This document shows, piece after piece, positions 44,249 to 54,681 of a stretch of DNA of 59,247 nt (the first letter of the stretch is position 1; every line of letters begins with the position of its first letter). Under the pieces are notes generated by a model that had not been told where the DNA came from, did not search any database, and saw only the letters and a program-made list of their open reading frames with translations. Position numbers and translations under genes: made by a program. Source of the stretch: Deltaproteobacteria bacterium (GTDB lineage: Bacteria; Desulfobacterota; Desulfuromonadia; Geobacterales; Geobacteraceae); the NCBI GenBank assembly GCA_009668975.1, contig SBEG01000025.1:1-59247 (forward strand). Direction: 5' to 3'.

Positions 44249-45094
44249 ATGACGATACGTTGGTTTCCCGGACATATGGGCAAAGCCCTGGAGCAGCTTG
44301 AAGAGCAGATCAGGAAGATAGACGTGGTGATCGAGGTGCTGGACGCCCGTCTGCCTGTTTCCAGCTCCAACCACAAACTTGCGGCGTTGCGCAATAACAA
44401 GGTCTGGATCAAGGTGTTAAATAAAAACGATCTGGCAGACCCGGCAGTTACCAAGGCCTGGGTGCGGGATTTCCAGGAGCGGGCGGGAGTGCGTGCCTTG
44501 CCGTTGTCGGCAAAAAAGCATGCGGACACGAAACCGTTGATCAAGCTTTGCAAGGATCTGGTGCCGAGACGAGGTCAACCCGGTTTTCCGGTTCGCGCGA
44601 TGGTGGTGGGCATCCCCAATGTGGGTAAATCAACTCTCATCAATACGCTGGCGGGGAGAAGTGCTGCAAAGGTGGGAGACCGGCCGGCAATAACAAAATC
44701 AACCCAGCAGATCGACCTGCACAACGGCATCGTGCTGTCCGACACACCGGGAATGCTGTGGCCGAATATGGACGACCAGGAGGGGGCCTACCGACTGGCC
44801 GCCAGTGGCGCCATCGGCGACAATGCCCTGGATTATACTTCGGTCGGTCTTTTTGCCGGAGAGTATCTGCTGCGTCGCTATCCCGAGCTGTTGAAAGATC
44901 GTTACGCCCTGCAGGAGTTGCCTGAAACCGCCCACGATCTGATGGTCGCTGTCGGACGGAAGCGGGGACTTCTGGCAACAGGCGGGGTAGTGGATCTGCA
45001 TCGGGCTTCCGAGGCTTTTCTCCGGGAACTGCGAGCCGGCAAGATTGGCAGAATCAGTCTTGAAGAGCCACTCAAAAAATTGCCCGCAGCCTAA
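44249..45094 (+). CDS. ylqF: Ribosome biogenesis GTPase YlqF/RbgA
   Basis: The 281-residue protein is a circularly permuted GTPase: G4 NKND (58-61) and G5 SAKK (87-90) precede G1 GIPNVGKST (121-129) and G3 DTPG (165-168). It starts with the family motif WFPGHMGKA and ends with a helical RNA-binding domain. RbgA assists a late step of 50S ribosomal subunit assembly. The ATG follows AGGAATTG. The length agrees with the family. Confidence 0.95.
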   Translation: MTIRWFPGHMGKALEQLEEQIRKIDVVIEVLDARLPVSSSNHKLAALRNNKVWIKVLNKNDLADPAVTKAWVRDFQERAGVRALPLSAKKHADTKPLIKLCKDLVPRRGQPGFPVRAMVVGIPNVGKSTLINTLAGRSAAKVGDRPAITKSTQQIDLHNGIVLSDTPGMLWPNMDDQEGAYRLAASGAIGDNALDYTSVGLFAGEYLLRRYPELLKDRYALQELPETAHDLMVAVGRKRGLLATGGVVDLHRASEAFLRELRAGKIGRISLEEPLKKLPAA

Positions 45095-45165
45095 CTCGAC
45101 AAGCAACCGTGCCTGTTATGTTGGCTGCAGGCGCCTTTCTTCACGTTATATCCTGCGCACAAAAC

Positions 45166-45522
45166 CTATCTGTGGTAATCCTGCCGGTAATCCCTGTCTC
45201 GATCTTTGTATCGATCATCGTAACGATCATCGTAACGATCCCGGTCCTGATAATGATTTCTGTCCCTGTGTCTGATCTCTTTCGGCCAATGTGATCTTGG
45301 CAAATCACTCCAGGGTCCGCTGCGTGATTTTGAATAGCGCCAGTTATTGTTCTGGTAGTAATAGTAGTAACCATTCTGATAGTAATAGGGGTCTGAGCCC
45401 AGCACAACAACTGCCGGAAGTGGCGAGACCGTTACCCCCCCGTACTCCGAAGGGCCTGGTGACACCACACAGGCCGAAAGTATCAGTAACGCGAACAACG
45501 AGAAAATTACGTACTTTTTCAT
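45166..45522 (-). CDS. Small lipoprotein with Asp/Arg/Tyr-rich C-terminal repeats
   Basis: The 118-residue protein has a lipobox LILSAC (Cys18), a middle part with VTVSPLPAVVVLGSDPYYYQ and a tyrosine-rich YYYYYQNNNWRYS. The charged tail is made of DRY/DDRY/DRD units coded by a short direct DNA repeat (CGATCATCGTAA units near 45,212-45,240). The Tyr-rich core recalls small envelope proteins of gammaproteobacteria and deltaproteobacteria (DUF-type, with YYYYxxxxWY). AAGGAG precedes the ATG. The function is unknown, and the low-complexity tail is probably variable in length. Confidence 0.8.
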   Translation of the reverse strand: MKKYVIFSLFALLILSACVVSPGPSEYGGVTVSPLPAVVVLGSDPYYYQNGYYYYYQNNNWRYSKSRSGPWSDLPRSHWPKEIRHRDRNHYQDRDRYDDRYDDRYKDRDRDYRQDYHR

Positions 45523-45779
45523 GATGATTCTCCTTGTGCTTCCACATATCTTAGTCGTCAATCCCTACTTATAATTCTACGACTTTTACACCTGATAACA
45601 AGGTGCAGACTTCCGCCTGGCTTGAATCATCCTGACGGGTCGCGAAATTCCGTTCAGTTGCATATTTGCATCAAAAGCGGAAATTTGAGGTTGGAGAAAG
45701 CACATCCAGATAAAAATGTTACAATCTGTGAGACCGAAATTGTTTATCATTGCCGGAAACAAGCAAAACGAGGAACTCC

Positions 45780-47558
45780 ATGAACTATCCCGTGTGGTAT
45801 TTACCTGACATTGGCGGTGGTACCCTTATTGCCCTGATATCCGTAATTCATGTTTTTCTATCTCATTTCGCGGTAGGTGGTGGGCTCTACCTGGTCCTGG
45901 CGGAGCGGAAGGGGTTGCGCGAAAATAACCCCGCAATGCTGAACTTTACCAAAATGCACGCAAAGTTTTTTCTGCTTGTCACCATGGTTCTGGGCGGCAT
46001 CACCGGGGTCGGGATCTGGTTTATCATTTCCCTGGTCAACCCGGCGGCCACTTCGGTTCTGATTCACACCTTTGTCTTTGGCTGGGCCACGGAATGGGTG
46101 TTTTTCCTGGTCGAGATTGTTGCCATCTTTGTCTACTACTACTGTTTCGACAGTATGGCGCCGAAAACTCACCAGAAAGTGGGCTGGATCTATTTTGTCG
46201 CCGCCTGGTTGAGTCTCTTCGTCATCAACGGCATTGTCGGTTTCATGCTCACTCCCGGCACATGGCTGGCGGACGGGTCTTTCTGGTCCGGTTTCTTTAA
46301 CCCCTCCTTCTGGCCGTCGCTCTTTTTCCGGACTTTCGTCTCCTTGATGCTTGCCGGGGTCTATGCCTTTATCACTACGGCATTTCTGCGGGAAGGTGAG
46401 CTGAAAACGGTCATGACACGCTACTCGGCTCGCTGGGTTCTGGTTGCACTCTTTGCAGCTGTGCCGGCCGGTTACTGGTACCTGTCCATTTTGCCGAATC
46501 AGGCCCGCAGTCTGGTGGAAGGCGCCTCGCCGACAATACGGCTGGCGCTTCAGTACGGCCTGATCGGGGTGATCCTGCTGCTTGCCGGGACTCTCGTGCT
46601 CTTGCTGGTGAAACCGGCCTGTCACTCAAAATCGGTTGCATTCCTTGTTTTTGTCAGCGCCTTTCTGTTCATGGGGGCCTTTGAATGGACTCGTGAGGCC
46701 TCGCGGCGGCCCTATGTTATCGATGGCTACCTCTATTCCAACGCCATCCTTGAAAAGGATCTGGCGGAAATCAACCAGGAAGGTTTTCTGCACGAAGCCC
46801 GCTGGGTCTCCATCCGAGCGGCAGGTGCGGACAATCAGCTGGAAGCGGGACGTGAGATTTTCGTGAACCAGTGCTATGCCTGTCACACTGTGCGTGGTCT
46901 GAATAACCCGATTGTCCTCAGGACCGCTGCCATGGATTATCCGGCCTTGGTGACGTACCTCGGCAGAATGCATGACATCAGGTATTTCATGCCGCCTTTT
47001 GCCGGGAACGAGGCGGAGCGTAAGGCCTTGGCCTATTTTATAATCAAGGGATTGCAGGGAAAGGACGTTGCCGTTCCGCGGGTGCAGCCCCGGACAGCTC
47101 GTTCAGAGGGAGGACAACTGTTTGCGCGTCATTGTGAGATCTGTCATCCCGAAAGTCTCGTGAAGTCCCGGACCGCAGGCTGGGACCAGGAGAAAATCCG
47201 CTGGGCGCTCGACAACTTGAACAAGCTCCAGAGTGCCATGCCTGACTTCCAGGGAACGGCGCAGGAAAAGGATCAGATTGCCGATTATCTCCATGGGCTC
47301 AAGTCCGCTGCTGCTCCTGAAAGCGCAGAAGAAGGGGCGGAGGTATTCGAAAGAAACTGCTCCTTCTGTCATGCCCTGCGTGACGGAGCGAATCCGCTGG
47401 TGCCGAAGATGTCCGGCTGGACCAGGGATCAGGTAAGAGTATCCCTCGATCAGCTGGAGAATCTCAAGGGCGGGATGCCGCCACTGCAGGTTCCTGCTGC
47501 CGAAAAGGAGGCCCTGGCCGGCTTTCTCTATCGTTCACTGCAAGGAGAATCGCGATGA
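45780..47558 (+). CDS. Cytochrome bd-superfamily subunit I fused to three haem c domains
   Basis: The first 340 residues form about nine membrane helices like CydA, with HVFLSHFAVGGG holding a likely haem b histidine. The canonical GRQPW of quinol-oxidising bd enzymes is replaced by SRRPY in the corresponding FEWTREASRRPYV. The C-terminal 240 residues are three cytochrome c domains with CYACH (365), CEICH (452) and CSFCH (527). This matches what I recall as the OR-C type of the bd superfamily, with haem c in place of part of the quinol machinery. The role may be oxygen reduction or another redox step between quinol and periplasmic carriers. The ATG at 45780 follows GAGGAA. Its stop overlaps the next ATG (ATGA). 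Confidence 0.85.
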   Translation: MNYPVWYLPDIGGGTLIALISVIHVFLSHFAVGGGLYLVLAERKGLRENNPAMLNFTKMHAKFFLLVTMVLGGITGVGIWFIISLVNPAATSVLIHTFVFGWATEWVFFLVEIVAIFVYYYCFDSMAPKTHQKVGWIYFVAAWLSLFVINGIVGFMLTPGTWLADGSFWSGFFNPSFWPSLFFRTFVSLMLAGVYAFITTAFLREGELKTVMTRYSARWVLVALFAAVPAGYWYLSILPNQARSLVEGASPTIRLALQYGLIGVILLLAGTLVLLLVKPACHSKSVAFLVFVSAFLFMGAFEWTREASRRPYVIDGYLYSNAILEKDLAEINQEGFLHEARWVSIRAAGADNQLEAGREIFVNQCYACHTVRGLNNPIVLRTAAMDYPALVTYLGRMHDIRYFMPPFAGNEAERKALAYFIIKGLQGKDVAVPRVQPRTARSEGGQLFARHCEICHPESLVKSRTAGWDQEKIRWALDNLNKLQSAMPDFQGTAQEKDQIADYLHGLKSAAAPESAEEGAEVFERNCSFCHALRDGANPLVPKMSGWTRDQVRVSLDQLENLKGGMPPLQVPAAEKEALAGFLYRSLQGESR

Positions 47559-48625
47559 CTGCCCTGATACCGTCACCCGATACGTTTCCCGCGGCCTGGG
47601 AACTTTTCAGTTTTCTGCTGCTGCTGGTCTTTCCCTTGCACCTCATCCTGATGAATGCAATGGTCGGGACCACCGCCATAGCCGCCTTCGCTCTGCTGAA
47701 AAAGGATCAAACCCTGCAAGGGCTTGCCTATGAACTTGCCAAAGTAATTCCCTTCCTGATTGCCTTCGCGGTGAATCTTGGTGTTGCCGCGCTCCTGTTT
47801 CTCCAGGTTGCCTACGGGCAGTTTTTTTACACCGGTTCCATCATGATGGGGGTCTACTGGCTGTCGGTGGTGCCGCTTCTGCTCCTGGCCTATTACGCGG
47901 CCTATCTCTTCGACTTCAAATTCTCACGTCTAAAGAAACCGCTGGCGATATTTTTGATAACCCTGCCGCTGCTGATTTTCCTGACTATCGCCTTCATCTA
48001 TACCAACAACATGACGCTGATGCTTGATCCGGAAGCCTGGCAGGCATATTTCACCACCCGGGACGGAACGCTTCTCCACTGGGGTCATACGCCGCTGATT
48101 CCACGCTATCTGCACTTTATTACCGGGGGGCTGGCCGTGGGCGGATTGTTTGTTGCTCTGCTCGGAAAGATGCGCAAGAGGATGGACTCTGCCGTTCGCG
48201 CAGCAGCGGAGAGGATCGGCATGAAAGTATTCACCGCTCTGACCGGAGTGTCGATACTGGCCGGGTTCCTGTTTCTCGTAACTTTGCCCCGGCCGCACCT
48301 GCTGCTTTTTATGGGGGGCGACCCGGTTGCCACAGGAATATTCGGATTGGGATTGATCCTGTCACTGGTTGTCGTAGTTGCCGGGGCAAGACGTAAGGTG
48401 TGGCTCTGCGTTGGGTTGGTGGTGCCGCTGATGTATCTCATGTCCTATCTGCGGGATGTGGTCAGGACTGCCTACCTGGAGCCGTATTTTAGACCCGAGC
48501 TGCTGCCGGTGGTGCCGCAATATGGTGCGCTGGTTATGTTCCTGGCTGTTTTGCTGGCGGGAGCTATTGCCATTGCCTGGATGATAAGGCAGGCGATTTC
48601 GGCCTTTAATCTGACAAAACCCTGA
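47555..48625 (+). CDS. Integral membrane partner of the bd-like cytochrome fusion
   Basis: The 356-residue protein has about nine hydrophobic helices from residue 14 onward (FSFLLLLVFPLHLILMNAMVG and so on) and several histidines (for example GHTPLIPRYLHFITGG) that could bind haem. It overlaps the fusion gene by four bases, so the two are translationally coupled and presumably form one complex. The position fits a CydB-like second subunit, but the sequence is not close to classical CydB and I cannot prove homology. Confidence 0.78.
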   Translation: MTALIPSPDTFPAAWELFSFLLLLVFPLHLILMNAMVGTTAIAAFALLKKDQTLQGLAYELAKVIPFLIAFAVNLGVAALLFLQVAYGQFFYTGSIMMGVYWLSVVPLLLLAYYAAYLFDFKFSRLKKPLAIFLITLPLLIFLTIAFIYTNNMTLMLDPEAWQAYFTTRDGTLLHWGHTPLIPRYLHFITGGLAVGGLFVALLGKMRKRMDSAVRAAAERIGMKVFTALTGVSILAGFLFLVTLPRPHLLLFMGGDPVATGIFGLGLILSLVVVVAGARRKVWLCVGLVVPLMYLMSYLRDVVRTAYLEPYFRPELLPVVPQYGALVMFLAVLLAGAIAIAWMIRQAISAFNLTKP

Positions 48626-48693
48626 TCGGACGTGGTAAACGATACCGTCAGGACCGTTTTATCGGAATCAGCGGTGGAATTGCGGTCGCATGC

Positions 48694-51600
48694 TTATTCT
48701 TTATCCAGAGCTTCACGCACTTTGCCGGCCAGAGTTCGCATCGAAAACGGCTTCTGGATGAAATACACTCCTTCATCCAGCACACCCCGGTGGGCAATGA
48801 CGTCTGCCGTGTAGCCGGACATGAACAGACAGCTCAGATCGGGGATAATCGGTTCCAGTTTCTTGGCAAGTTCCCGTCCGTTCATTCCCGGCATAATCAC
48901 GTCAGTCATCAATAGATTGATTTCTCCGGCGTTTTTGCCGGCCAGAGTGATTGCTTCGTCCGGTGTTCCCGCCGCCAATACCGAATAGCCGAAACTTTCC
49001 AGCATTATTTTTCCCAGTTCGAGAATTTCCGCTTGATCTTCCACCAGGAGAATGGTTTCATTGCCCCTTTTTACCGTTTCAGCAGCATCCGGCTTATTGG
49101 CAATGGTCGTTGTCGCGTGCCTGGGTAGATAAATCTTGAAGGTGGTTCCCTGGTCCGGCTCACTGTAGACGTTGATGAAGCCATTGTTCTGTTTGACAAT
49201 GCCGAATACCGTGGCCAGCCCCAGGCCGGTACCTTCTCCAACCGCTTTGGTGGTAAAAAATGGCTCGAAGATCTTGTCTTGTACTTCTTTGGTCATGCCG
49301 CAGCCGTCATCGCTTACCGCCAGCATTATGAACTCACCGGAAATGTACCCGGCGTGGTTGAGACAGTATCTCTCGTCAAATATCACCTCTGCCGTTTCGA
49401 TCATGATTTTGCCCACGCCGCCGATGGCATCCCGGGCATTGACACAGAGGTTGGCCAGGATCTGGTCAATCTGAGAGGGGTCCATTTTGACCTGGCAGTC
49501 CTGATCAGCGGGTTTCCAGGAAAGATCAATGTCTTCACCTAACAAACGCCGCAGCATCTGCAACATTCCTTCCACGGTCTTGTTCAAATTTAGGACCTTC
49601 GGGGCAATGGTTTCTTTGCGGGCGAAAGCCAGCAGTTGCCGGACCAGTTTGGCGGAACGTTCGGCGGCTTTGCGTATTTCCTGCAGGTCCGAGCTAAGGG
49701 GCTGGGCCGGGTCCGCTTTCATCAGGGCCAGTTCGGTATGTCCGAGGATCACGCCGAGCATGTTGTTGAAATCGTGTGCCACACCGCCGGCCAGCCTGCC
49801 AACCGACTCAAGTTTTTGCATCTGATTCAACTGTTCCTGCAGTTTTTCCCGCTCATCCTCGGTGCTTTTCCGTTCCTCCAGGGCTTGTGCCAGTTTCAGG
49901 TTGCTGAAGCTCATTGTCGAGACAAGTGCGGCGAATTTTGCGTAAAATTCCATCACACAACCGACTGTTTCCCGCTTCCAGCGCGGCACACGCTCCACTG
50001 CGGCCAGATACTCATCTTCAGCGAATCCGAAGGCGCGGGCCTGGATACGGAAGGCTTCATAATCGGGCACTTCATCATCATAAAAAAACTGGCCCAGAAA
50101 CAGATTGCCCTTGTGTTTGCCCCCGACAATGATCGGCGTGGAAATATCCCAGAGGTTGTTCTTGCACTTGTATGCGGTGAATGTTCCCGGTTGGTTCCCC
50201 GCAGAGAGTAGCGTGTCGCTTTCGATGCAGTTCCGGCAGGCCTCGGGATGCGTGCGATGGAACTTCGTACAGATGTCCTGCCAGCCGGTTGCGACCAGCA
50301 CTTCACCGTGTATGTCAATTAAGCCGACACCGATCTTGGTAAGCTGGTAGAAGTCGTCCATGATAGCCTGGGTCGCAGGAACATCGATAATATCCGCCAG
50401 ATCCAGTGCATCGAGATCACCTTCCGGAGAGAGCACTGCCTCCAGCTTCGCCCGGACTCTGCTTTCGCTCTCCTTTAAAGCCTCTTCTGCCTGCCTGATC
50501 TCGGTGATGTCCAGGATTGCCCCGATCAAGCCCTTGGTCTTCCCCTGACAGTCAGTGAAGACCGCTTTGTTGAACACGACGTTACGCACTGCGCCCTGGG
50601 CATTTTGTACCTGGGCTTCGTAGTGTTGGCTACCGCCGTTTTCGAATAACTCGTTATCCTTGGAGTAGTAGATCTTCGCCAGCTCCGGAGGATTGATATC
50701 GAAGACCGACTTTCCGATCAAGCGGTCTCTGCTTTCGCCGAAAAACGTTTCAAATGACTTATTGAATCCTTGATAGCGTCCCTCACTATCTTTGTAAAAC
50801 ACCGGAATCGGGATCGCATTGAGCAATATGCCAAGGAACATTTCACTCTCACGCAGCGCCTCTTCGGTTTTTTTCTGTTCGACGATTTCCCAGGTCACAT
50901 CAGCGAGATAGGCGACGGTTTCCAGATCATTTTCCGTATAATCGGCCGGTTTATTGCCGACGCCGAGAATGGCAACCACCTGGCCTTCGCGCATGATCGG
51001 GACAACGAGTTCTCGAACTAACTTTGCGTGTCCGGCCGGGAGCCCCTTTTTTCCCGGCAGCGACTCGTAATCGTTGTGAACGACCGGTCTTTTCTCCCGT
51101 ACGGAGTCAGCCCAGACTCCAGCCTGATCGAGGCCGTAATGCATGCCGCGTCCTTCTGCGTGACAAAAATCTTTTAAAGTGGAAGTGGACCACTGCTGCA
51201 GGGTAAGGGTCTGCTGATCCTCACCGACAAAGTGGTAGAAACCGATAGGGCTCTGGACCAGTTTGCCGACCGTGTCCAGGGATTTTGTCAATAGCTCGTC
51301 CAGTGAGTGGTTTGTTGCATATTCAAGCAGGGACAAACGTATTTCCAGCAGGCGTTGGATGCCGCGCTCAGCGGATTGGTCGCGAAAAACCAGGACGACG
51401 CCGGTAATTTGGCCATGCTCATCATTGATTGGCGCAGCCGAGTCGGCGATTGGGATTTCCCTGCCGTCTTTTGAGATGAGCTGCGTATGGTTGGCGAGAC
51501 CGACCACGCAACCTTCACGCAAAACCTTGGTAACCGGATTTTCGACCTTTGCGCGGGTTGCTTCGTTAACGATGCGGAAAACCTTGTCCAGCGGTTGGCC

Positions 51601-52050
51601 GATAGCCTCGCTTTCGGGCCAGCCGGTGAGTTCTTCGGCTACCGGGTTCATGAATTCCACCCGGCCTTGCGAATCGGTGGAAATGACCGCATCGCCAATG
51701 GCTTTCAGCGTAATGGTGTAGCGTTCCTTGCTGGCATGCAGCTGGGTTTCGGCGCGGTACAGAGATTGAAAATGAGCTTTTCTGTTTCTTTGCCAGAAAG
51801 CGATCCCCATGGCAAACAGGCAGCCCAGGCAGGAGATGAGCAGGAGTAATGACTGCAGGGTCATTCCCTGCCGGTCTCCTGGCAGAAATGCTCCAAACCG
51901 CTCGATCTGACTGATACCATTCACGGAAACGGAGTTGTGCTGAGCACCCTGTGCGTAACAGCGCACTGCGCCACCCGTCAGGAAGGTCAGGAGAAAGACC
52001 CCTAGTGCAGCCAACCAGCGTGTTCTCGCTCCGCTTGATTTCTTCGTCAT
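48694..52050 (-). CDS. Membrane hybrid histidine kinase: PAS, GAF, PAS, PocR, HisKA, HATPase, receiver
   Basis: The 1,118-residue protein has two N-terminal membrane helices (about 12-32 and 65-85) around a short periplasmic loop. Then come PAS (about 105-215), GAF (about 225-380), PAS (about 390-505), and PocR (about 525-715) with conserved cysteines in [12 protein letters not shown]. HisKA has [11 protein letters not shown] (His759), HATPase has DDGCGM and GTGLGLATV, and the receiver has [12 protein letters not shown] (Asp1050). From PocR to the end it parallels the interrupted kinase at 12.9-16.3 kb. The ATG at 52050 has GAGGGAG about 11 bases upstream; a longer frame is possible. No separate response regulator is adjacent, so output partners are unknown. 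Confidence 0.88.
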   Translation of the reverse strand: MTKKSSGARTRWLAALGVFLLTFLTGGAVRCYAQGAQHNSVSVNGISQIERFGAFLPGDRQGMTLQSLLLLISCLGCLFAMGIAFWQRNRKAHFQSLYRAETQLHASKERYTITLKAIGDAVISTDSQGRVEFMNPVAEELTGWPESEAIGQPLDKVFRIVNEATRAKVENPVTKVLREGCVVGLANHTQLISKDGREIPIADSAAPINDEHGQITGVVLVFRDQSAERGIQRLLEIRLSLLEYATNHSLDELLTKSLDTVGKLVQSPIGFYHFVGEDQQTLTLQQWSTSTLKDFCHAEGRGMHYGLDQAGVWADSVREKRPVVHNDYESLPGKKGLPAGHAKLVRELVVPIMREGQVVAILGVGNKPADYTENDLETVAYLADVTWEIVEQKKTEEALRESEMFLGILLNAIPIPVFYKDSEGRYQGFNKSFETFFGESRDRLIGKSVFDINPPELAKIYYSKDNELFENGGSQHYEAQVQNAQGAVRNVVFNKAVFTDCQGKTKGLIGAILDITEIRQAEEALKESESRVRAKLEAVLSPEGDLDALDLADIIDVPATQAIMDDFYQLTKIGVGLIDIHGEVLVATGWQDICTKFHRTHPEACRNCIESDTLLSAGNQPGTFTAYKCKNNLWDISTPIIVGGKHKGNLFLGQFFYDDEVPDYEAFRIQARAFGFAEDEYLAAVERVPRWKRETVGCVMEFYAKFAALVSTMSFSNLKLAQALEERKSTEDEREKLQEQLNQMQKLESVGRLAGGVAHDFNNMLGVILGHTELALMKADPAQPLSSDLQEIRKAAERSAKLVRQLLAFARKETIAPKVLNLNKTVEGMLQMLRRLLGEDIDLSWKPADQDCQVKMDPSQIDQILANLCVNARDAIGGVGKIMIETAEVIFDERYCLNHAGYISGEFIMLAVSDDGCGMTKEVQDKIFEPFFTTKAVGEGTGLGLATVFGIVKQNNGFINVYSEPDQGTTFKIYLPRHATTTIANKPDAAETVKRGNETILLVEDQAEILELGKIMLESFGYSVLAAGTPDEAITLAGKNAGEINLLMTDVIMPGMNGRELAKKLEPIIPDLSCLFMSGYTADVIAHRGVLDEGVYFIQKPFSMRTLAGKVREALDKE

Positions 52051-52187
52051 GCTGCAGTTCGCTCCCTCTTCCTGCTTTTTGAGTGATGCAACGAAAAAAG
52101 GCAGGTCTGCACCTGGTATAACATCCCAAGTACAGACCTGCCAATGCTTTTCAGCCAAATCCGGGCATGATTTGGTGGAAAGTCAGG

Positions 52188-54221
52188 TCATGAATAGGAA
52201 TGGCTTGTCCGGGTCATGTTTTTAAGAGTGTCCGCGACACCCTTGGTGTGCCCTGCCGTCTCGGCGCTCCGTCCGCTTGATTCCTCAATCACTTCGAGCA
52301 GCGAGGAAAGGCGGGCTACGTCGGTAGACTGGGATTCTATTTCGTTGGCCACGGCGCTTATTTCAGTTGCCAGCCGTGAGATGTTGGTTCCGATTTCCAA
52401 GGCGCTGGTGCGGGATTTCTCCGCGAGATTGCGGACCTCGTCGGCAACCACCGCGAAACCTCTGCCGCTGTCTCCGGCCCGGGCTGCTTCGATGGCGGCA
52501 TTGAGCGCCAGCAGATTGGTCTGATCGGCAATCTGCTCGATAATTTCAACCACGCTTTGGATATGGAGACTGGCGTCAGCCAGTTCACGGGCGTTGGTTG
52601 CGGAGGTTGTGGCCTGTTGCGTCAGCCCGGAGAAGTTTTCGCCCAGTTCATGAATGGTCTGCACTTGCTGCTCAATGTGCGAGGCAAGATCATCCACTGA
52701 ACCGTAGAGATCGTTTGCGCAATCTTCCAGTTGGCCGGCCATGGATTCCCGGTGGCTGTGGGCTTCGTTCAAAACCTGGCCGAGATCGTTCAGCCCGTCG
52801 AAAAGTCTTGCCATGGCAGGGTCCAGACCGCTTGCATCGAGACGGCTTTCGAACTGCTGTTTCTTGAAATCGTCGATCTGTTTCGTTACCACCTGTGACA
52901 GGCCGCTCAGTTTCGAGATCTGCCGTCTGAGAAAGAAAGCCTTGAATTCGCCATAGTGGGCGACAAAATTGTCCACATACTCATCGTGGAATTCAGTGCC
53001 CGGCGGTACCTGGAAAAACAGTATTGCAGTCAGGGTCTGATTCAGGTTCAGTCCGAGGATCTCGCCGAAGGTTGAAAATCCTGCAATGGCAGTACCCGAC
53101 AGAACCCGTCCCATGTCGGAGAGTTCCCGTTCGTTGCAGAGCCGGCGCAGGATACAGTCGTTAAGAATACCTGCCAGCGGAGCTCCCGGTTTCCCCTGCA
53201 TGAATCGCTTGAAATCTTTTTCTGAGTTGCTGACCAGTCCGGTTCTGCGCACCAGCAACAGCTCTTCTCCCGGGGCAATATCGCAGTAGAAATGAACCCG
53301 GCCAGCGTCAACGTTTAATTGGGAGATGGAGCGTACGAACAATTCCTTGCCTACGGTAATGGCAAAAGAGTATTCGGCAAGTTTGGCTTCCAGGTTGGCT
53401 GGAGAACATTTCAGCGTATCGCAGAGAGCCTCCACCAGGCTGCTGATATGCCCCTGGCGGTCAACCACCTGGGTAACGAAGCGTTGCTCCACTGAAGAGG
53501 AAAGTACGTGGAAACTGTTGCCCGTAGTTTCAAAGTTCTGGCTCTTCAGTACACCGAACCGGACAGTGGGAGCAGTCTTGATGAAGGCGATCAGGGCATG
53601 GTTTTCGAGTTTTTTCTTGCCGTCATGCAGCCAGGTGTTCTTGAAGTCGAAAGTTCCGCCTGCCGAACCGCCTACGAACAGACAGGGAAAACGTCCGGAA
53701 TCATACAGAGCTTCCATGAAGAAGGATTCTGATGCCGATAAGCCGTCAAAGAGAACATAGGCAAGAGTGTCACGAAAATCGATCTTCATATTTACTTTCA
53801 GGTCTGAAATTGCCTTACCAATGCGGTCCAGGCGATTCTGAAGATTGCTTTCGATGTTCCCGCGGCGTAAGTCTTCGCAGCCCAGGGGGACACTTACGAT
53901 CTCGGCTTCAGCAACTACCGAAGAGTCGAAACACTGCACAACCACCCGGTCCCAGCGGTTTCCGGTTGCGCAATAGAGTTTACCTGCGTCGGCGTGCAAT
54001 TCGCCGGCAGTGGAACAGATCATCATGGGAACACCGGGGAAACGGGCCACAAGGACTTTGGCAACCTGATCGATATCAACGTGAGGAGAGACGTAGGCGC
54101 TGACAAAAGTAGGGGAGAGGCGAACTTTGTCCAGTTCGGCCGTAAGTCCGTTCACGGTGCTTTGGAGTGCAATGGCGCCGCTGCCAACTTTCCGTTTCTT
54201 TCCAAATCCGAAAAAACCCAT
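52188..54221 (-). CDS. Soluble FIST-domain methyl-accepting chemotaxis protein
   Basis: The 677-residue protein has no membrane segment. Residues of about 30-230 and 235-400 match the FIST N and C sensory domains ([43 protein letters not shown]). The C-terminal part is a chemoreceptor signalling domain with the CheA/CheW-binding tip [23 protein letters not shown] and the following [21 protein letters not shown] is thought to bind small ligands such as amino acids. It would be a cytoplasmic receptor. The ATG at 54221 is six bases after AAGGAG; an in-frame ATG two codons earlier abuts the site and is unlikely. No che genes are in the window. Confidence 0.92.
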   Translation of the reverse strand: MGFFGFGKKRKVGSGAIALQSTVNGLTAELDKVRLSPTFVSAYVSPHVDIDQVAKVLVARFPGVPMMICSTAGELHADAGKLYCATGNRWDRVVVQCFDSSVVAEAEIVSVPLGCEDLRRGNIESNLQNRLDRIGKAISDLKVNMKIDFRDTLAYVLFDGLSASESFFMEALYDSGRFPCLFVGGSAGGTFDFKNTWLHDGKKKLENHALIAFIKTAPTVRFGVLKSQNFETTGNSFHVLSSSVEQRFVTQVVDRQGHISSLVEALCDTLKCSPANLEAKLAEYSFAITVGKELFVRSISQLNVDAGRVHFYCDIAPGEELLLVRRTGLVSNSEKDFKRFMQGKPGAPLAGILNDCILRRLCNERELSDMGRVLSGTAIAGFSTFGEILGLNLNQTLTAILFFQVPPGTEFHDEYVDNFVAHYGEFKAFFLRRQISKLSGLSQVVTKQIDDFKKQQFESRLDASGLDPAMARLFDGLNDLGQVLNEAHSHRESMAGQLEDCANDLYGSVDDLASHIEQQVQTIHELGENFSGLTQQATTSATNARELADASLHIQSVVEIIEQIADQTNLLALNAAIEAARAGDSGRGFAVVADEVRNLAEKSRTSALEIGTNISRLATEISAVANEIESQSTDVARLSSLLEVIEESSGRSAETAGHTKGVADTLKNMTRTSHSYS

Positions 54222-54681
54222 GATCATCTCCTTTGTGCCTGTAGATAACTGCCGTATATAATTACATTTTATTCGTGCATGATAACCAGTGCCAGACAGA
54301 GTTCTGGAATGTCACTCTGTTCTAATGAGTACATATCGGACGATCCGCGGAATTCTGAAGTATTATTTTTGACCCGGCGCAATTTGTAATCGTCTCGCAA
54401 ATTCTCCAAACTTATCCTTTAGGCCCCTTGGGTCCTCCCCATTTGAGGGTGGAGCTGGGAGTGGTTGGGTTTGTATCATCTTGACTGCACTATTGTGAGG
54501 ACACTATGGGTTTCACAATGGTGCGACGTAGTGCCGCGGTAAAAGCCGTTGGTCAGTCATGGTGGTGGCGAAGAAAGGTTCTGTTATGATAGTATGAAAA
54601 AACCGCAGTACCGGGACGATTCTCTTGCCGCTCTGGCAAACTCCCGGCCGGAACTTTCTTTTTGAGGAGTGGCTTCGTACC
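54222..54681. other. Divergent intergenic region
   Basis: These 460 bases lie between the chemoreceptor (minus) and the penicillin-binding protein (plus). TATGAT near 54,585 might be a plus-strand -10, without a convincing -35. Small inverted repeats surround GGTCCTCCCC near 54,430-54,450. No gene is supported. Confidence 0.35.

Noticed and set aside
45212..45240. Short tandem repeats considered as a CRISPR-like array
   Set aside because: The units are about 12 bases with no spacers and lie in the coding region of the small lipoprotein.
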